Shown: positions 47,301 through 56,375 of the stretch, one piece after another
Layout of the letters: each line of letters starts with the position of its first letter
Numbering within the stretch: position 1 is the first letter of the stretch
Assembly: GCA_001460835.1 (NCBI GenBank)
Contig: CYKH01001782.1
Span: 1-57,350 of the forward strand
DNA from: Bodo saltans
Lineage: Eukaryota; Euglenozoa; Kinetoplastea; Eubodonida; Bodonidae
DNA: 57,350 nucleotides
Direction of reading: 5' to 3'
Translations under genes and position numbers: made by a program
Notes under the pieces: generated by a model
Database searches by the model: none
Told to the model about the DNA's origin: nothing
What the model saw: the letters and a program-made list of their open reading frames with translations, nothing else

Positions 47301-48223
47301 GTACCATGCACACCCTGCGACTACGGTTGCTGCTGTGGGATACTGTCCCCTTCTACTTCACTGTTTGCCTTCGCTGCGATACTGATCCTCCAACTAGCGG
47401 CCAAAAGTTGAGTGGCTCTGTTTGTCTGTTATGGCACAAGGCAGATGCAGATGCTGGTGTTCCGTTGTCCTCACACGCATCGGCATTGCTGCAGCAGAAG
47501 GATGTTGTGGCTGAGAATGGCGGCGCAGTGCTGCTGCGGGTAAGCGGCTTGTTGCTTGACAGCAGCGCAACGGACTTAGGAGGAAACGAAAGTGCAGCGA
47601 TCGACGAAATTGCTCTGCGGCTCGCGTCAGGATCAGCGCTGACTCGCTCATCGAAAACATTACTTTGGGGCTACGATGATGATGGTGGTGCGACAACGAC
47701 GACAGACCAAACGACCACCACGAGCGTACTGCTCGAAGTCCCGCTGACTGTTCAACGCCAACCGTCACGAACCACACGAGCCGGAGCAGCAGACGACGAT
47801 GCGATTGCCTTGTCAATGGAAAGACATCAACCTCTGATGGACCTCTTAGCCAGCATGGATGTATCGATTTGTTTGGAGGTGACACGTGAACGTCCGTCGT
47901 CACTGTCACCTCCTTCGTTAACGAAACGTGCGTCCTCTTCGCTGCATCGATCGAAGAATGCAAGAGAACCAATAATCGTAGAGTTGCCGACGAGGCCTCC
48001 GTCTGCAGTCGACGTGGCGGGTGTTCAATATTGGGAACTAGAAGACGAAGGCGCACTACATCAAAGGCGACAACACCCACAAGACGTGGTGGTGCTAGCT
48101 AACAGCAGTTCTGCTGCTGCCTCAATGGCAACGACTTCATCATCGTACGATGGATTTTCGATTCTCTATCAAGGTCATGGTCAGCTGAAGACCCCACCCC
48201 CACTTCGACCGCAAAAGAAGTGA
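44360..48223 (+). CDS. LRR protein with membrane hairpins, large, unknown function
   Basis: 1287 residues. RNI-type LRRs at about 110-215 (LAHAIREVSIKATGATQHDV, NPTVTSVDVSMNHLLDQHAA, LQRVVYDGCGFAGSKS). Hydrophobic segments: a hairpin at 413-440 (VLSIAIVVVWLPITTSLLVI, then LLIWFG), one at about 628-652 (VQWLLVVAISVAFVTSVCGL) and 669-706 (STIFLVGLFSLDVWWHTLVV). The WLTWQHTTESM...LPIT hairpin is loosely like the C-terminal membrane region of MCTP proteins or a reticulon hairpin. Linkers are extremely Ser/His/Gln-rich. Residues about 980-1180 (MHTLRLRLLLWDTVPFYFTV) could be a divergent beta domain. No function can be given. Predicted topology needs a TM predictor; two to four crossings. Confidence 0.65.
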   Translation: MRKPSVSSSPPLSWGDDPSASPAAPSEEPSPPHCMLKRHQSSTPGGGVDIILPSSSQSTSWTYRSLHSLRGKDLSTIYLRKCEAAAIRSSKRIVHRLERIDRHTTNIFDLSGIGPAASVPSFEVALECVALAHAIREVSIKATGATQHDVEALVHHVSMNPTVTSVDVSMNHLLDQHAATALCDLAQHKMTLQRVVYDGCGFAGSKSAAHLERLLEANKKKCQPMYPPAVVTPPAADSSVSPSSGAYDRVESLGIQQQRRAAYPQLPQSTSPLTSPATALFRQQSSNARHATFGAPSHHRHQATPPFAASSTSSTPVLPPIVLTRCSSSGTGSSTSLQHRSKPDQGGSSSRTATMLSLRTVAAQVQNELSTSVAGSEGNDHLALPLQFDRCILAPLRLALRWLTWQHTTESMAVLSIAIVVVWLPITTSLLVILLLIWFGKRPRDALMSATKDAAADGQYYMKNASSVVLSRPGGHHHHHVDPPAPPPQHVSLRNAFHEFMSPFQTAMYQQQQKQELSLSSPMRDATDDGPCHRRPLAALLVRLDGVRWRLHEASTSSTTSSGVVGGYDDGGGRLDEAIHLLLNPFEDSVSPIVDDVILRQKQNIGIGMRSAEADDKLVRQSAALCVRVQWLLVVAISVAFVTSVCGLLIVSSLASLASSLSSPSQTAAIAPLVVQLSSTIFLVGLFSLDVWWHTLVVYCVGLVLGEAPSSTTTSAQGITGTVAGVVTSVFAARASPGPSSPTPARASSNRLQLLHQQPQQLSGGRGRQQKQPPSSRSSSNGGNERTPSSALPRDEFLETVRASTRPQPLDERYVLPPNTPPPPPSLGTVGADDSGQFLLARPSHHHHHISSLNSSIHSPFSRSSQQNGAASSPMIPQGRLLLEAPTKVGSMTTSSSAKSDASLHNGDHRWLSTAMTASTVSCCIQSIEFQMRKRSSTAAAATVSSLRGRIPSSSSLPHLRSGGSQHHHQSPLMSPHRVESTMHTLRLRLLLWDTVPFYFTVCLRCDTDPPTSGQKLSGSVCLLWHKADADAGVPLSSHASALLQQKDVVAENGGAVLLRVSGLLLDSSATDLGGNESAAIDEIALRLASGSALTRSSKTLLWGYDDDGGATTTTDQTTTTSVLLEVPLTVQRQPSRTTRAGAADDDAIALSMERHQPLMDLLASMDVSICLEVTRERPSSLSPPSLTKRASSSLHRSKNAREPIIVELPTRPPSAVDVAGVQYWELEDEGALHQRRQHPQDVVVLANSSSAAASMATTSSSYDGFSILYQGHGQLKTPPPLRPQKK

Positions 48224-48466
48224 TGTGGTAGTAGTGTGCGAAAGCCAGTTTAGGTGTTTTGCTATTTGTGTTTTTTCCTCGTCGTTCCTTTTCCAGTTCT
48301 CGATCGAAAAGAAAAGTTTCTTTCGGATTCGTAGTGTTTTTTTCTTTTCGTTGTAACACCATCTTTTGATGCTACAAATTACTACAAAAATAGATCGTAA
48401 CTCACCTTTTTCCTCTAATTAAATAATTGCCAGCTTCCATACTTCAGTAGTTAAAAACAACAACAA

Positions 48467-49285
48467 ATGCTCCGTCGGTCTTGTTCATGGCTCGTCGCCT
48501 TCACCCCCATCTTCATGCCCAGCCTCTCCCCATCGATGGAAACCGGCAAGATCGTTGAATGGAAGAAGAAGATTGGTGATAAAATCGAAGAGGGCGAGGT
48601 GTGGTGCACCGTTGAGACAGACAAGGCAACCGTCGACTACACAAATGCTGTGGAGACGGGCTACTTGGCCAATGTGTTTGTCAACAACGGGACATCAGTT
48701 CCGGTAGGGAAGACCATCGCGGTGATTGTGGAGGACCAGGCGGACGTAGCCAAGGGAGGTGAGTTCGTTGTCACTGACGGCGCTGCTGCTGCTGCACCTG
48801 CCGCCGCACCTGCTGCCGCCGCTCCTGCTGCTGCTGCTGCGAAACCAGCTCCGAGCAACACCGCTCGGTTTGGTTCTTCTCTTGACGAAGCGATCGCCGC
48901 AAGTGGCCCTGGCGTCGCTCGCATCGCCGCTGGTGTCGACCGCAAAGCACTAGAGTCGGTCACGCCCACTGGACGAGGAGGCCGTTTCCTAAAGCAGGAT
49001 TTGTCACACTTGCCGAATTTCGAATACAAAATGGCCGCCGACGCCTCAGCAGCATCGACCCCCTCATCATCTAGTAGCAGTGCTCCTACTGCTGGAGTGG
49101 TCTCCGCTCCAGCAAAGAAGGCCGCCGCAGCTGCACCTTCGTCCGGCGTTATTATTCTGAAGCGAGCCCCGGTCACCAACTTTCAGGTCTCTGACACAAA
49201 GCTGTTGCGTAAGCTCGCCGCTGCCGCACAAAAGAAAGCGAAAGCTGCTGCCCCTCAACCAGTAGTACCAGCCGCAAAGAAGTAA
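48467..49285 (+). CDS. lipoyl-domain plus E3-binding-domain protein (PDH E3BP/protein X-like)
   Basis: 272 residues. N-terminal Arg/Ser/Leu-rich presequence (MLRRSCSWLVAF). A lipoyl domain (about 12-90) has MPSLSPSMETGKIVEWKKKI and the lipoylation site ETDKATVDY (Lys53). After an Ala/Pro-rich hinge comes a peripheral-subunit-binding-like domain (about 140-185: GPGVARIAAGV, ESVTPTGRGGRFLKQDL). The acetyltransferase domain of E2 is absent (no HxxxDG), and the protein ends in an Ala/Lys-rich tail. This is the composition of E3-binding protein (protein X) of the pyruvate dehydrogenase complex, which anchors E3 in the mitochondrion. A truncated E2 is the alternative, less likely because the frame is intact. 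Confidence 0.8.
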   Translation: MLRRSCSWLVAFTPIFMPSLSPSMETGKIVEWKKKIGDKIEEGEVWCTVETDKATVDYTNAVETGYLANVFVNNGTSVPVGKTIAVIVEDQADVAKGGEFVVTDGAAAAAPAAAPAAAAPAAAAAKPAPSNTARFGSSLDEAIAASGPGVARIAAGVDRKALESVTPTGRGGRFLKQDLSHLPNFEYKMAADASAASTPSSSSSSAPTAGVVSAPAKKAAAAAPSSGVIILKRAPVTNFQVSDTKLLRKLAAAAQKKAKAAAPQPVVPAAKK

Positions 49286-49614
49286 AAAGGGAAAATGTGA
49301 AATCGCGCTCAAGACGAAAATGTTGCACCCAAAGGTTGCTTTCTGTACGTGTGTGGTGCGACGAGGAGATTCTATAGCGGCGGCAAATCATGAGAGGGTG
49401 AGAGGAATACAAATGCGTGAGAGAATGTGGCGGATTGGAATACTTTGTTTTGTTTCATTCTCTTGTCTCCTCACTTTCGTGTGGAGGTGATGCGCGATTA
49501 AACATTTCCTTCGATGTGTGAAACAAACCGTTTTTAGATGTTTCATGAATAGGATTCTTTTATTTCTCCTTCATTTTTTTTTAAAATTTCTGCAAGAACT
49601 CGACTCACACAATA
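49286..49614 (+). other. intergenic region, 329 nt
   Basis: 3' flank and La leader. A T/C tract and T run (about 49561-49582) lead to TGCAAG with AG at 49595-49596, 18 nt before the La ATG. Nothing else seen. Confidence 0.45.
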
Positions 49615-50652
49615 ATGTCCCTCTCTGCCGACCTCCAGGCCAAGCTCCAAAAGCAGGTGGAGTTCTACTTCAGCGACGTCAACATCGCCAAGGACGTCTT
49701 CCTTAAGGCGAAGATGGCTGAGAGCGCCGAGGGTTTCATCCCCCTTGCCGTGCTCCTGACGTTCAACCGCGTGAATGCCGTCACCAAGGACGCGAAGGTC
49801 CTTGCCGAGTCGATCAAGGCCAGCCCCCTGTTGGTTGTCGATGAGGAAAACCTCCAGGTCCGCCGTGCTCAGCCCCTGCCCGAGTCGATCCAGACCGATG
49901 CTGAGACTGTTTACGTGAAGCCCGTCCCCGCTAACTCCACTTTGGAAGACCTCCAGGAGTTCTTCGGCAAGTTCGGCACTGTCCGCGCTGTGTGGCGCCG
50001 CTACTTTGGGGGAGCCAACAAGGAAACTGGCTCCAACACCGCCAAGCAATCCGTGTTCGTGGTCTTTGGCACCAAAGAGGAGGCGGAGAAGTTCAAGAAC
50101 GAGCCCCCTCAGTTCGACGGTGCCCAGCTCCTGGTTCAATGGAAGCTTGAGTACCTCCAGCGTAAGGCCGAGGAGATGGCCGCCAAGAGCAAGCTCAAGG
50201 CCGCGTCCAAGGTCGGCTCTGCTGCCGCCTCTAGCTCCAACACCCGCACCACCCCAGAGATGCCCAAGAGCGCCTCATACACCATTAGCGGCGTCGGCGA
50301 GATCGAGAAGTTCTCGTCGATCAAGGGCCTCTGGCCTGCCGAGGAACAGAAGGGCGTCCGATATGTCTTCATGCCCGATAAGGAAACCGCCCAGGTGATT
50401 TTCCAGGACGAGCAGACCGGCACCGTCATGACCAGCGACCTCGAGAAGCGCGGAACCACCCTGAACGGTAAGGTCCCCTCGGTGAAGAAGTTGGAGGGTG
50501 CTGATGAGACTGACCTCCTCGCAAATGTGGAGAAGGAAATCTCCGAGCGCGCTGCTCAGAACAACGGTAGCCGTGGAGGCGGTCGCGGTGGACGAGGCGG
50601 TGCTCGCGGTGGTCGCGGTGGTGGCCGCGGTGGCAAGCGCCCCCGTGAGTAA
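49615..50652 (+). CDS. La protein (RNA 3' oligo(U)-binding)
   Basis: 345 residues with the complete La layout. La binds the UUU-OH end of new RNA polymerase III transcripts, protects them and helps tRNA maturation. La motif (about 1-90): LQKQVEFYFSDVNIAKDVFL, FIPLAVLLTFNRVNAVTKDA and LVVDEENLQVRR. RRM1 (about 100-185): VYVKPVPANSTLEDLQEFFG, KFGTVRAVWRRYF. A second RRM-like/xRRM region (about 215-305): ISGVGEIEKFSSIKGLWPAE, GVRYVFMPDKETAQVIF. The C-terminus is a run of RGG/GGR repeats ending GGKRPRE, an RNA-binding and possibly nuclear-localising tail. C/G-ending codons dominate, as in EF-1alpha, so it is likely highly expressed. The predicted splice acceptor is 18 nt upstream. Confidence 0.93.
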   Translation: MSLSADLQAKLQKQVEFYFSDVNIAKDVFLKAKMAESAEGFIPLAVLLTFNRVNAVTKDAKVLAESIKASPLLVVDEENLQVRRAQPLPESIQTDAETVYVKPVPANSTLEDLQEFFGKFGTVRAVWRRYFGGANKETGSNTAKQSVFVVFGTKEEAEKFKNEPPQFDGAQLLVQWKLEYLQRKAEEMAAKSKLKAASKVGSAAASSSNTRTTPEMPKSASYTISGVGEIEKFSSIKGLWPAEEQKGVRYVFMPDKETAQVIFQDEQTGTVMTSDLEKRGTTLNGKVPSVKKLEGADETDLLANVEKEISERAAQNNGSRGGGRGGRGGARGGRGGGRGGKRPRE

Positions 50653-51314
50653 GCGAAGAAAAATGCAGCTCGGACAATCACACAACAAAATGCAGAAATC
50701 TCAGCGCCGGACGAGCTCTTTTGAAAGCGGTCTTGGCTGTACATGATTCTGTATTGAGTGTTGTCCGGATTGACACAGAGAAAAAGAAAGGAACGGTTAA
50801 GCAAGGGAGTGAGAGATTAGCACGTACCCCATCCCCAAAACCCCATTTTGTGTTTGTTGAGTAAAGAAAACGATGATGCGTAAGAAACGTCGATGCTTTG
50901 TCCCTTTTTGGATGGCGTGAAACAAGAAAACTGATTGCACTGCATGTTTCCTTCCTTCGGGATAAAAAAGCGGCTGACAAAACAAAACAAAAAAACAAAA
51001 AAAGCTTCGTTCCATGCCCTAAAGTTGTAAATCCGCTCGACAAACGGAAATTATTCTCTCTTACCTGTTTACACTTCTGCAGGAATCAAATAAAAGAGGA
51101 TTGATAACGACTTGCCAAACCCCTGCAAATACCCCACACGTGTGTGCCTCTGTTCCTCCATCTCCGGCACCACATATCACACATTCTTATCGCGTCTGGT
51201 CTTTAGTTTTTATTGAAACTCTTTGAAATTCTTTGAAGAGTCTGCACGAGAGAAGGGCACAATTTTTATCCAGTCCTACACGCATATCACTTCAATTCAG
51301 CTCCCTTATTTCGG
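50653..51314 (+). other. intergenic region, 662 nt
   Basis: A-rich stretches (AAAACAAAACAAAAAAAC near 50979) and mixed sequence; the most plausible calpain acceptor is CAATTCAG with AG at 51299-51300. No repeat, RNA gene or coding signal seen. Confidence 0.45.
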
Positions 51315-53753
51315 ATGCTTGCTGTGCCCACGATCAAAGGAGAGCGCACGTTGCTCACCAACGGGCTCTACCAAATTGTCGCCGATGGGGCTGAGGGCGG
51401 GAAGCTTATCGCGCTTTTCAACTCAAACCCTGACCTACAATTCAACGTTGTGTTTGAATTCACGGAACCAATCTTGAACCCACTTGCGCATACCAAGGCG
51501 GACGGCACCAAGTACGCCTTGAGCATCTACCCGGGCGAGACGAAAGAATTTGTGTCCGGGAAGTACAGATCTGTCAAGAAGCAGTACAACTTTGGCGCAC
51601 CAGATAAAGCGTGGCTGGACAAGCGGACCCAAGAAGTCGACAAGTCGGTGGAATTAGAAATTGCTGCTGTGAAAGATGTGCTTCAACGAAACCCTCGCGC
51701 GGACAAGAAATACAGCGCTGACTACGTCGCCAACTTGTGCGTGGACAACCACACGGCGTTTGTCGATGTGACATTTCTTCCACGCGCTAGTTCATTAGCT
51801 CGTGACTTCGAAGGCAAAGCTCCTTCTTACATGTGGATGCGGCCGGTGGTCTACTGCAAAGAACAACCATGTTTATTCGTCAACAGCATCGAGCCGAACG
51901 ACATTGACCAGGGACAGCTAGGAGATTGCTACCTGATGTGCGCGATGGCGTGCGCAAGCGAATACCCTGCGTTGGTCAAAGATTTGTTTAGTCCCCAACA
52001 AGTCCCTCAGCTTGGTATTTACCGAGTGCGTCTCTGTAAGAATGGCTGGTGGCAAGTCACCACCATTGACGACCTGCTGCCCATCAACCCCGTCACTCGA
52101 CTTCCTGCGTACGCAAAGAACAGGGAGGAGCCTCATGAGCTGTGGGTGTCGCTGATTGAAAAGGCGTATGCGAAGTTGTACGGCTCTTACGCCGCCATCC
52201 GTGCCGGAGATCCTGCTCACGCACTTGCGGATTTACTTGGGTTCCCTTTTGAACGATTTTCGCAACTGGCACAGTGGCAAAACGACAAGGATTCGTTCTT
52301 TGAGTATTTGATGCAATGCAACGCTGAGAATTGTATTATTGCGCTTGGCACCCCTGGCTCTGAAAGTAGCCCAGGCTCCGGCGCGACCTCCGGCGGAGGT
52401 GCCGGTGCCGCACCGAAGCTGACGGAAGAAGAAAAACGAGCCCAGCAAGAAAAGTACAAAGCAGTAGGCCTCACCACCAACCACGCATTCTCACTGCTCA
52501 AAGTCAGGAACGTGAACAACGTTCGTCTCTGCCAAATTCGTAACCCATGGGGTAACGACGTGGAGTGGAACGGCGCATGGAGCGACGATAGCAACTTGTG
52601 GACCCCAGAAATGATGGACGCGGTCAACTTTACCAAAGCTGACGACGGTACGTTCTGGATGTGCTGGGAGGATGTCATTCAATGGTTCGATGGCGGCAGT
52701 ATTGCATACGTGAATCACACTGCTACCCAACTTCGCGTCGCTGGCAACTTCGATCAAGGCGTGCCAGATGTCATTGTCAAGCTGCATGTATCGAAGCCGT
52801 TGTTTTTGTGGTTTGGCTGTCATCAACGCGACTCTCGCGGCCTTGTCGCTGGCGACAAGGATCAAAAATACTGCGGCGTGCAGGTGAGCTTCGTGCAAGA
52901 CAAGCCCGGTGCCAGCAATGTCACCAAATCTGTTGTCCTCGGCACAAATGGCAATGGCTCGTACCAGAGCAGTCGTGACACGTTTGGCAGAATTGAATTG
53001 ACGCCATCAGAGCAGCCGTACTACGTACTTGCCCAAGCGTTTCAAGATATCCAAAAGTCGTTTGTGCTGTCGTTTTTTATCGAAGATCCGTCTGCATTCT
53101 CCAAAATTTCATTTGTATCGTTTACAGATGGAACTCCGGCGAAGAAACGGTACAACCCGGCCTCTGCATTTCACTCGTCCTTTGCGCCAGTGCAGGTGTC
53201 CGCCCAGTACCAACTCCTGCTTCCACAGAACAAGGTTCCTATTGAGCAAACTGGTGAGTTGGTGAACTTCTCGCCACCGCTTGCCAAGACGAATTTGACA
53301 GTCAAGCCGAAGTCCTCAGCGCCACAGACCGCGGCAGCAGCACCGGCAGCAGCACCATCGAACAGAAAATCGAAGCTGTACATCACCATCGTCAGCGGAA
53401 AAGATCTTGTCGCGAAGGACATTGGTGGCACCAGCGACCCATACGTCACGATCAACCTGTACGATGAAAAGGGGAAGCGATACCCGGATGTTCCAGAGCT
53501 GTCCACACGGTTTATCAAGAACACGTTAAATCCTGTATGGGGTGAAAAATTTACGTTATCGGTGTACCCCACGGATATTATCTTCATGGAGTGTTGGGAC
53601 AAAGATTTATTCGGAAGAGACGCAATGGGGAGTTGTCGATTCACAGTTCAGTCGCTAGGATTGACCGCGGCGGGCGATGCGAAACGCGAAGCGAAGGCAC
53701 TTAAGGGAGGTGACGCCACTGGGGAGCTGGAGCTTCTGTTCACGCTGTCGTAA
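51315..53753 (+). CDS. calpain-like cysteine peptidase with C-terminal C2 domain
   Basis: 812 residues. Calpains cut substrate proteins in a limited, often Ca-regulated way. The N-terminal 105 residues resemble the kinetoplastid calpain-associated domain (DUF1935). The catalytic domain has the full triad: Cys205 in DQGQLGDCYLMC, His390 in TNHAFSLL and Asn410 in RNPWGNDVEWNG. A Gly/Ser-rich insert (about 350-365) lies between Cys and His. A beta-sandwich follows (about 480-640), then a C2 domain (about 688-790) with KDLVAKDIGGTSDPYV, LNPVWGEKF and WDKDLFGRD, whose Asp residues would bind Ca. Many kinetoplastid calpains have lost triad residues, so the intact triad suggests a true peptidase. 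Predicted splice acceptor 14 nt upstream. Confidence 0.92.
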   Translation: MLAVPTIKGERTLLTNGLYQIVADGAEGGKLIALFNSNPDLQFNVVFEFTEPILNPLAHTKADGTKYALSIYPGETKEFVSGKYRSVKKQYNFGAPDKAWLDKRTQEVDKSVELEIAAVKDVLQRNPRADKKYSADYVANLCVDNHTAFVDVTFLPRASSLARDFEGKAPSYMWMRPVVYCKEQPCLFVNSIEPNDIDQGQLGDCYLMCAMACASEYPALVKDLFSPQQVPQLGIYRVRLCKNGWWQVTTIDDLLPINPVTRLPAYAKNREEPHELWVSLIEKAYAKLYGSYAAIRAGDPAHALADLLGFPFERFSQLAQWQNDKDSFFEYLMQCNAENCIIALGTPGSESSPGSGATSGGGAGAAPKLTEEEKRAQQEKYKAVGLTTNHAFSLLKVRNVNNVRLCQIRNPWGNDVEWNGAWSDDSNLWTPEMMDAVNFTKADDGTFWMCWEDVIQWFDGGSIAYVNHTATQLRVAGNFDQGVPDVIVKLHVSKPLFLWFGCHQRDSRGLVAGDKDQKYCGVQVSFVQDKPGASNVTKSVVLGTNGNGSYQSSRDTFGRIELTPSEQPYYVLAQAFQDIQKSFVLSFFIEDPSAFSKISFVSFTDGTPAKKRYNPASAFHSSFAPVQVSAQYQLLLPQNKVPIEQTGELVNFSPPLAKTNLTVKPKSSAPQTAAAAPAAAPSNRKSKLYITIVSGKDLVAKDIGGTSDPYVTINLYDEKGKRYPDVPELSTRFIKNTLNPVWGEKFTLSVYPTDIIFMECWDKDLFGRDAMGSCRFTVQSLGLTAAGDAKREAKALKGGDATGELELLFTLS

Positions 53754-54159
53754 CAAGGGGGGCTAAAAAAGTGTAGGAGAGAACGGATGAATAGAAGGAA
53801 CGAGAACAATAAAAAAGAATGACGTGAAAACGAAAACCACAACACACACTGCATTTTATTGTGAATGACCCGCCCCAACGGCAGCGCAAGAGAGAGGTTG
53901 ACTATTTTTAAAAGCAACAAACACCGAGAAAGCAGCGGCACTCGGGAGGCGCAAAGCGCAACGAGAGGTTGCACCACCCCCCTCGGCCCTTTTTCCTGGT
54001 ATTGACCCACGTTGTTGCGTTTCTGAATAAAAATCACTCCTGGACTGTCGTTGCCGTACTTTTTTTTTTTTTTTGTACGCAGTTTTTTCATTTTTCATTT
54101 TGAAGTCGTCACTCGATGAATTTGTTTTCCAATATCGACAAATAAGAATGTGCGAAACG

Positions 54160-54188
54160 TTTTTTTTTTTTTTTTGCATTTTTTGCAG
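54160..54188 (+). promoter_or_regulatory. predicted distal spliced-leader acceptor of the CCHC gene
   Basis: 16 T, GCA, 6 T, GCAG (AG 54187-54188). Use of this site would give a 597-nt 5' UTR without ATG. Confidence 0.5.
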
Positions 54189-54575
54189 AAAGACAACACA
54201 CAACGAAGCGTCAAACTCACTTCTGCTGGATTCACATTCAAAGCAGACTTCGGAGCGTCAAACGAAACGAGCCAAAATCAGCTTCAGGAAGTAGTAGTTC
54301 CCTTGCCTTTATCATCATCCATTGTGTGCTTAGAACTACAATCAGTTTTCAAGCAGCGAACTTGTCGACGCGTTCATATTTCCAGAAGGACCTAAGCCGT
54401 CGACTTTAGAAAGAAAAAAGAAGTGACATTGTGAATTAGTTGTGACTTGTCAAACACGGCGCACTCAAGCAACAACATCCAAGTATCAGTTTTTGTTTCT
54501 GGTAAACAAAGAACCCAACACACTTCAGGGAATTACGCTATTATACCAAAAAGCGTTTTTTTCCCCTTCAACTTG

Positions 54576-54611
54576 CACCGTCCTTCTCTCTGCACGTCAT
54601 TTTTCTGTCAG
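54576..54611 (+). promoter_or_regulatory. predicted proximal spliced-leader acceptor of the CCHC gene
   Basis: T/C tract including CCGTCCTTCTCTCTG and TTTTTCTGTCAG, AG at 54610-54611, giving a leader of about 174 nt. Confidence 0.5.
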
Positions 54612-54785
54612 TTTGAGAGCGCAGGATATTTAAGGCAGTTCGCTCTTTTGTAACACGAACGACTGTTGTATCCCCTGCCTATCTGACAGTGGTGCTTGTG
54701 ACAGGAAAAAAAACAAACAAACAAAAAAACACCTCAAGCAACGGTTCTCGGAGAAACAAAAATTACGTTGAACCTTGCTCGATAT

Positions 54786-54881
54786 ATGATTCCATTACCG
54801 CAGCAGTGCACGACAACTACACCCGCTATGATTCCAGCAGCAAGTCCTGTGCAGCTGCCTCAACAACAGCTGCCCCTGCCA

Positions 54882-54912
<31 letters not shown>

Positions 54913-56375
54913 ATATCACAATACTTCAGAGTGCGCTCTCACCAAGTCCCATGCTGCAGCAGCAACACAATTTTCAACAACAGCAGCATGTATTTCAACC
55001 CACCACCACTCCGACTGCTGCGGGATACTACGCAACTCAGCAGCTGCATCCGAGCGGGTCGACATCATCATCGGCGAGCGTAGTCACTTACGCCACTACT
55101 ACTTCCCTGCCTCCCTCCTCGCTGTTGCAAGTAGCGGTGGGCGGAGAGCATCAGCATCATTCTTATCACGCATTGAACAACTCTGCCGCGACTTACGTAT
55201 CGCTCCCATATCAACAACACCAAGCACAGCTGGTGCAGCACCAGCAACAGTTTTCGTTGGCACCACCGCCACAACAACAACAAGTGCAGCACGTCTACTT
55301 GCCGCAACAGCCAACGACAGCAATACAGCAGCATGTCATGCTAACCCAACAACAGCAGCAGCCACAGCAGCAGCTTCTTCACCCGTTGATGATGTACAGC
55401 GAGGCGCCCCGGCCCCTGCAGGAACCTCAGTATCACTTTCACTATCATCAACCCACACCACCAACAGCAACAAGTTACGTGGCCATGTCGTCAGCACCGT
55501 CACAGCACATCATATCTCAGCCTCAGCCCCAGCCCCACCAACACATGTACTACACCTCCTCAGCGCCCTCACCAGGAGGGTGCTCAGTTGTGTACTCGTC
55601 AGTAGCAACACCTCCATCCACATCGCTTGCTCAAAACAGCGGTGGTGTCCCAACACCGTATTACGTGATGCAACATCCGTCGCCTCTCGCCGCCCCACCG
55701 ACACCTTTGTATCATAGCCATTTTTCCACTCAACCCTCGTCGAATGGCATCTCACCTGGTGCCGCCACCACCAATGCTGCCGCCTCGCCGCCTTATTCTA
55801 ATCCTTCTTCTACGGGTATTGCCACAGGAGCAGGCGGGTCCGTTGTGAGCTTCTCGTTCCCTACGTTTGCTGGAGAGGGGGGAGCAGGTGGCAACGGCGG
55901 GAGTGAGCCGCCTCTTTCTTCTCAGTTTCTCATCGAAGGATCCCAGTATCAGCACTTCCAATCAGCCCAACCCCCACCACCGCCGCCGCTTCCACCGCCA
56001 TCGCCTACATCCACTGCGTCTGTGAGCGGCGAGGTAAAGGATTCTACCGAAAAGTGTTACTTGTGTCATCAGCCGGGTCACTACGCCAGGATGTGCACGA
56101 CCATGACCCGCGCGATGCTGGTGTCCCCGCTTACATGTTACCGCTGTCAGCAGCGTGGCCACATCGCGAAGCATTGCCCGTCTCGCCAACAGCAACGCGA
56201 GGACCGCGAAAACTCTGCGAGCGGCGGCGGCGCAGGAGGAGTTGGTGGAGGTGGAATTAGCGGGGCTGACATTTCAGGCCAGTCTTCTTTATCGCCACCA
56301 CTGTCGCTCGTCGTGGGAGGGCTCGACAACAGTATCAACATCGGCACTTCGTCATCGACGCCGACGCATCAATAG
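54786..56375 (+). CDS. polyglutamine protein with two CCHC zinc knuckles (UMSBP/CNBP-like C-terminus)
   Basis: 529 residues. About 400 residues are Gln/Pro/Ser/His/Thr-rich low complexity, with a perfect CAG run encoding polyGln. Two CCHC zinc knuckles follow: CYLCHQPGHYARMC (about 424-437) and CYRCQQRGHIAKHC (about 451-464), the pattern CxxCxxxGHxxxxC twice. Such knuckles bind single-stranded nucleic acid; in kinetoplastids tandem CCHC proteins include universal minicircle sequence binding protein and RNA regulators. A Gly/Asn/Ser tail follows. Two knuckles rather than five and the long Gln-rich part make it more likely an RNA-binding regulator than UMSBP. The start is the first ATG; the open frame runs a few codons further upstream without ATG. 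Confidence 0.85.
54882..54910 (+). repeat. CAG microsatellite encoding polyglutamine
   Basis: Perfect CAG run of more than nine units near the start of the CCHC gene, surrounded by interrupted CAG/CAA stretches; potentially unstable in length. Confidence 0.9.

Larger units (their letters stand above)
53754..54785 (+). other. intergenic region, 1032 nt, long ATG-free leader of the CCHC gene
   Basis: 3' flank of calpain up to a 15-T run (54060-54074), then a 16-T run (54160-54175), GCA, six T and GCAG with AG at 54187-54188. From 54189 to the ATG at 54786 (597 nt) there is no ATG on the + strand. A second acceptor-like tract ends AG at 54610-54611. No other gene seen. Confidence 0.65.

Noticed and set aside
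54442-54653. Overlapping open frames in the leader of the CCHC gene
   Set aside because: Neither contains an ATG; the whole interval 54189-54785 is free of ATG.
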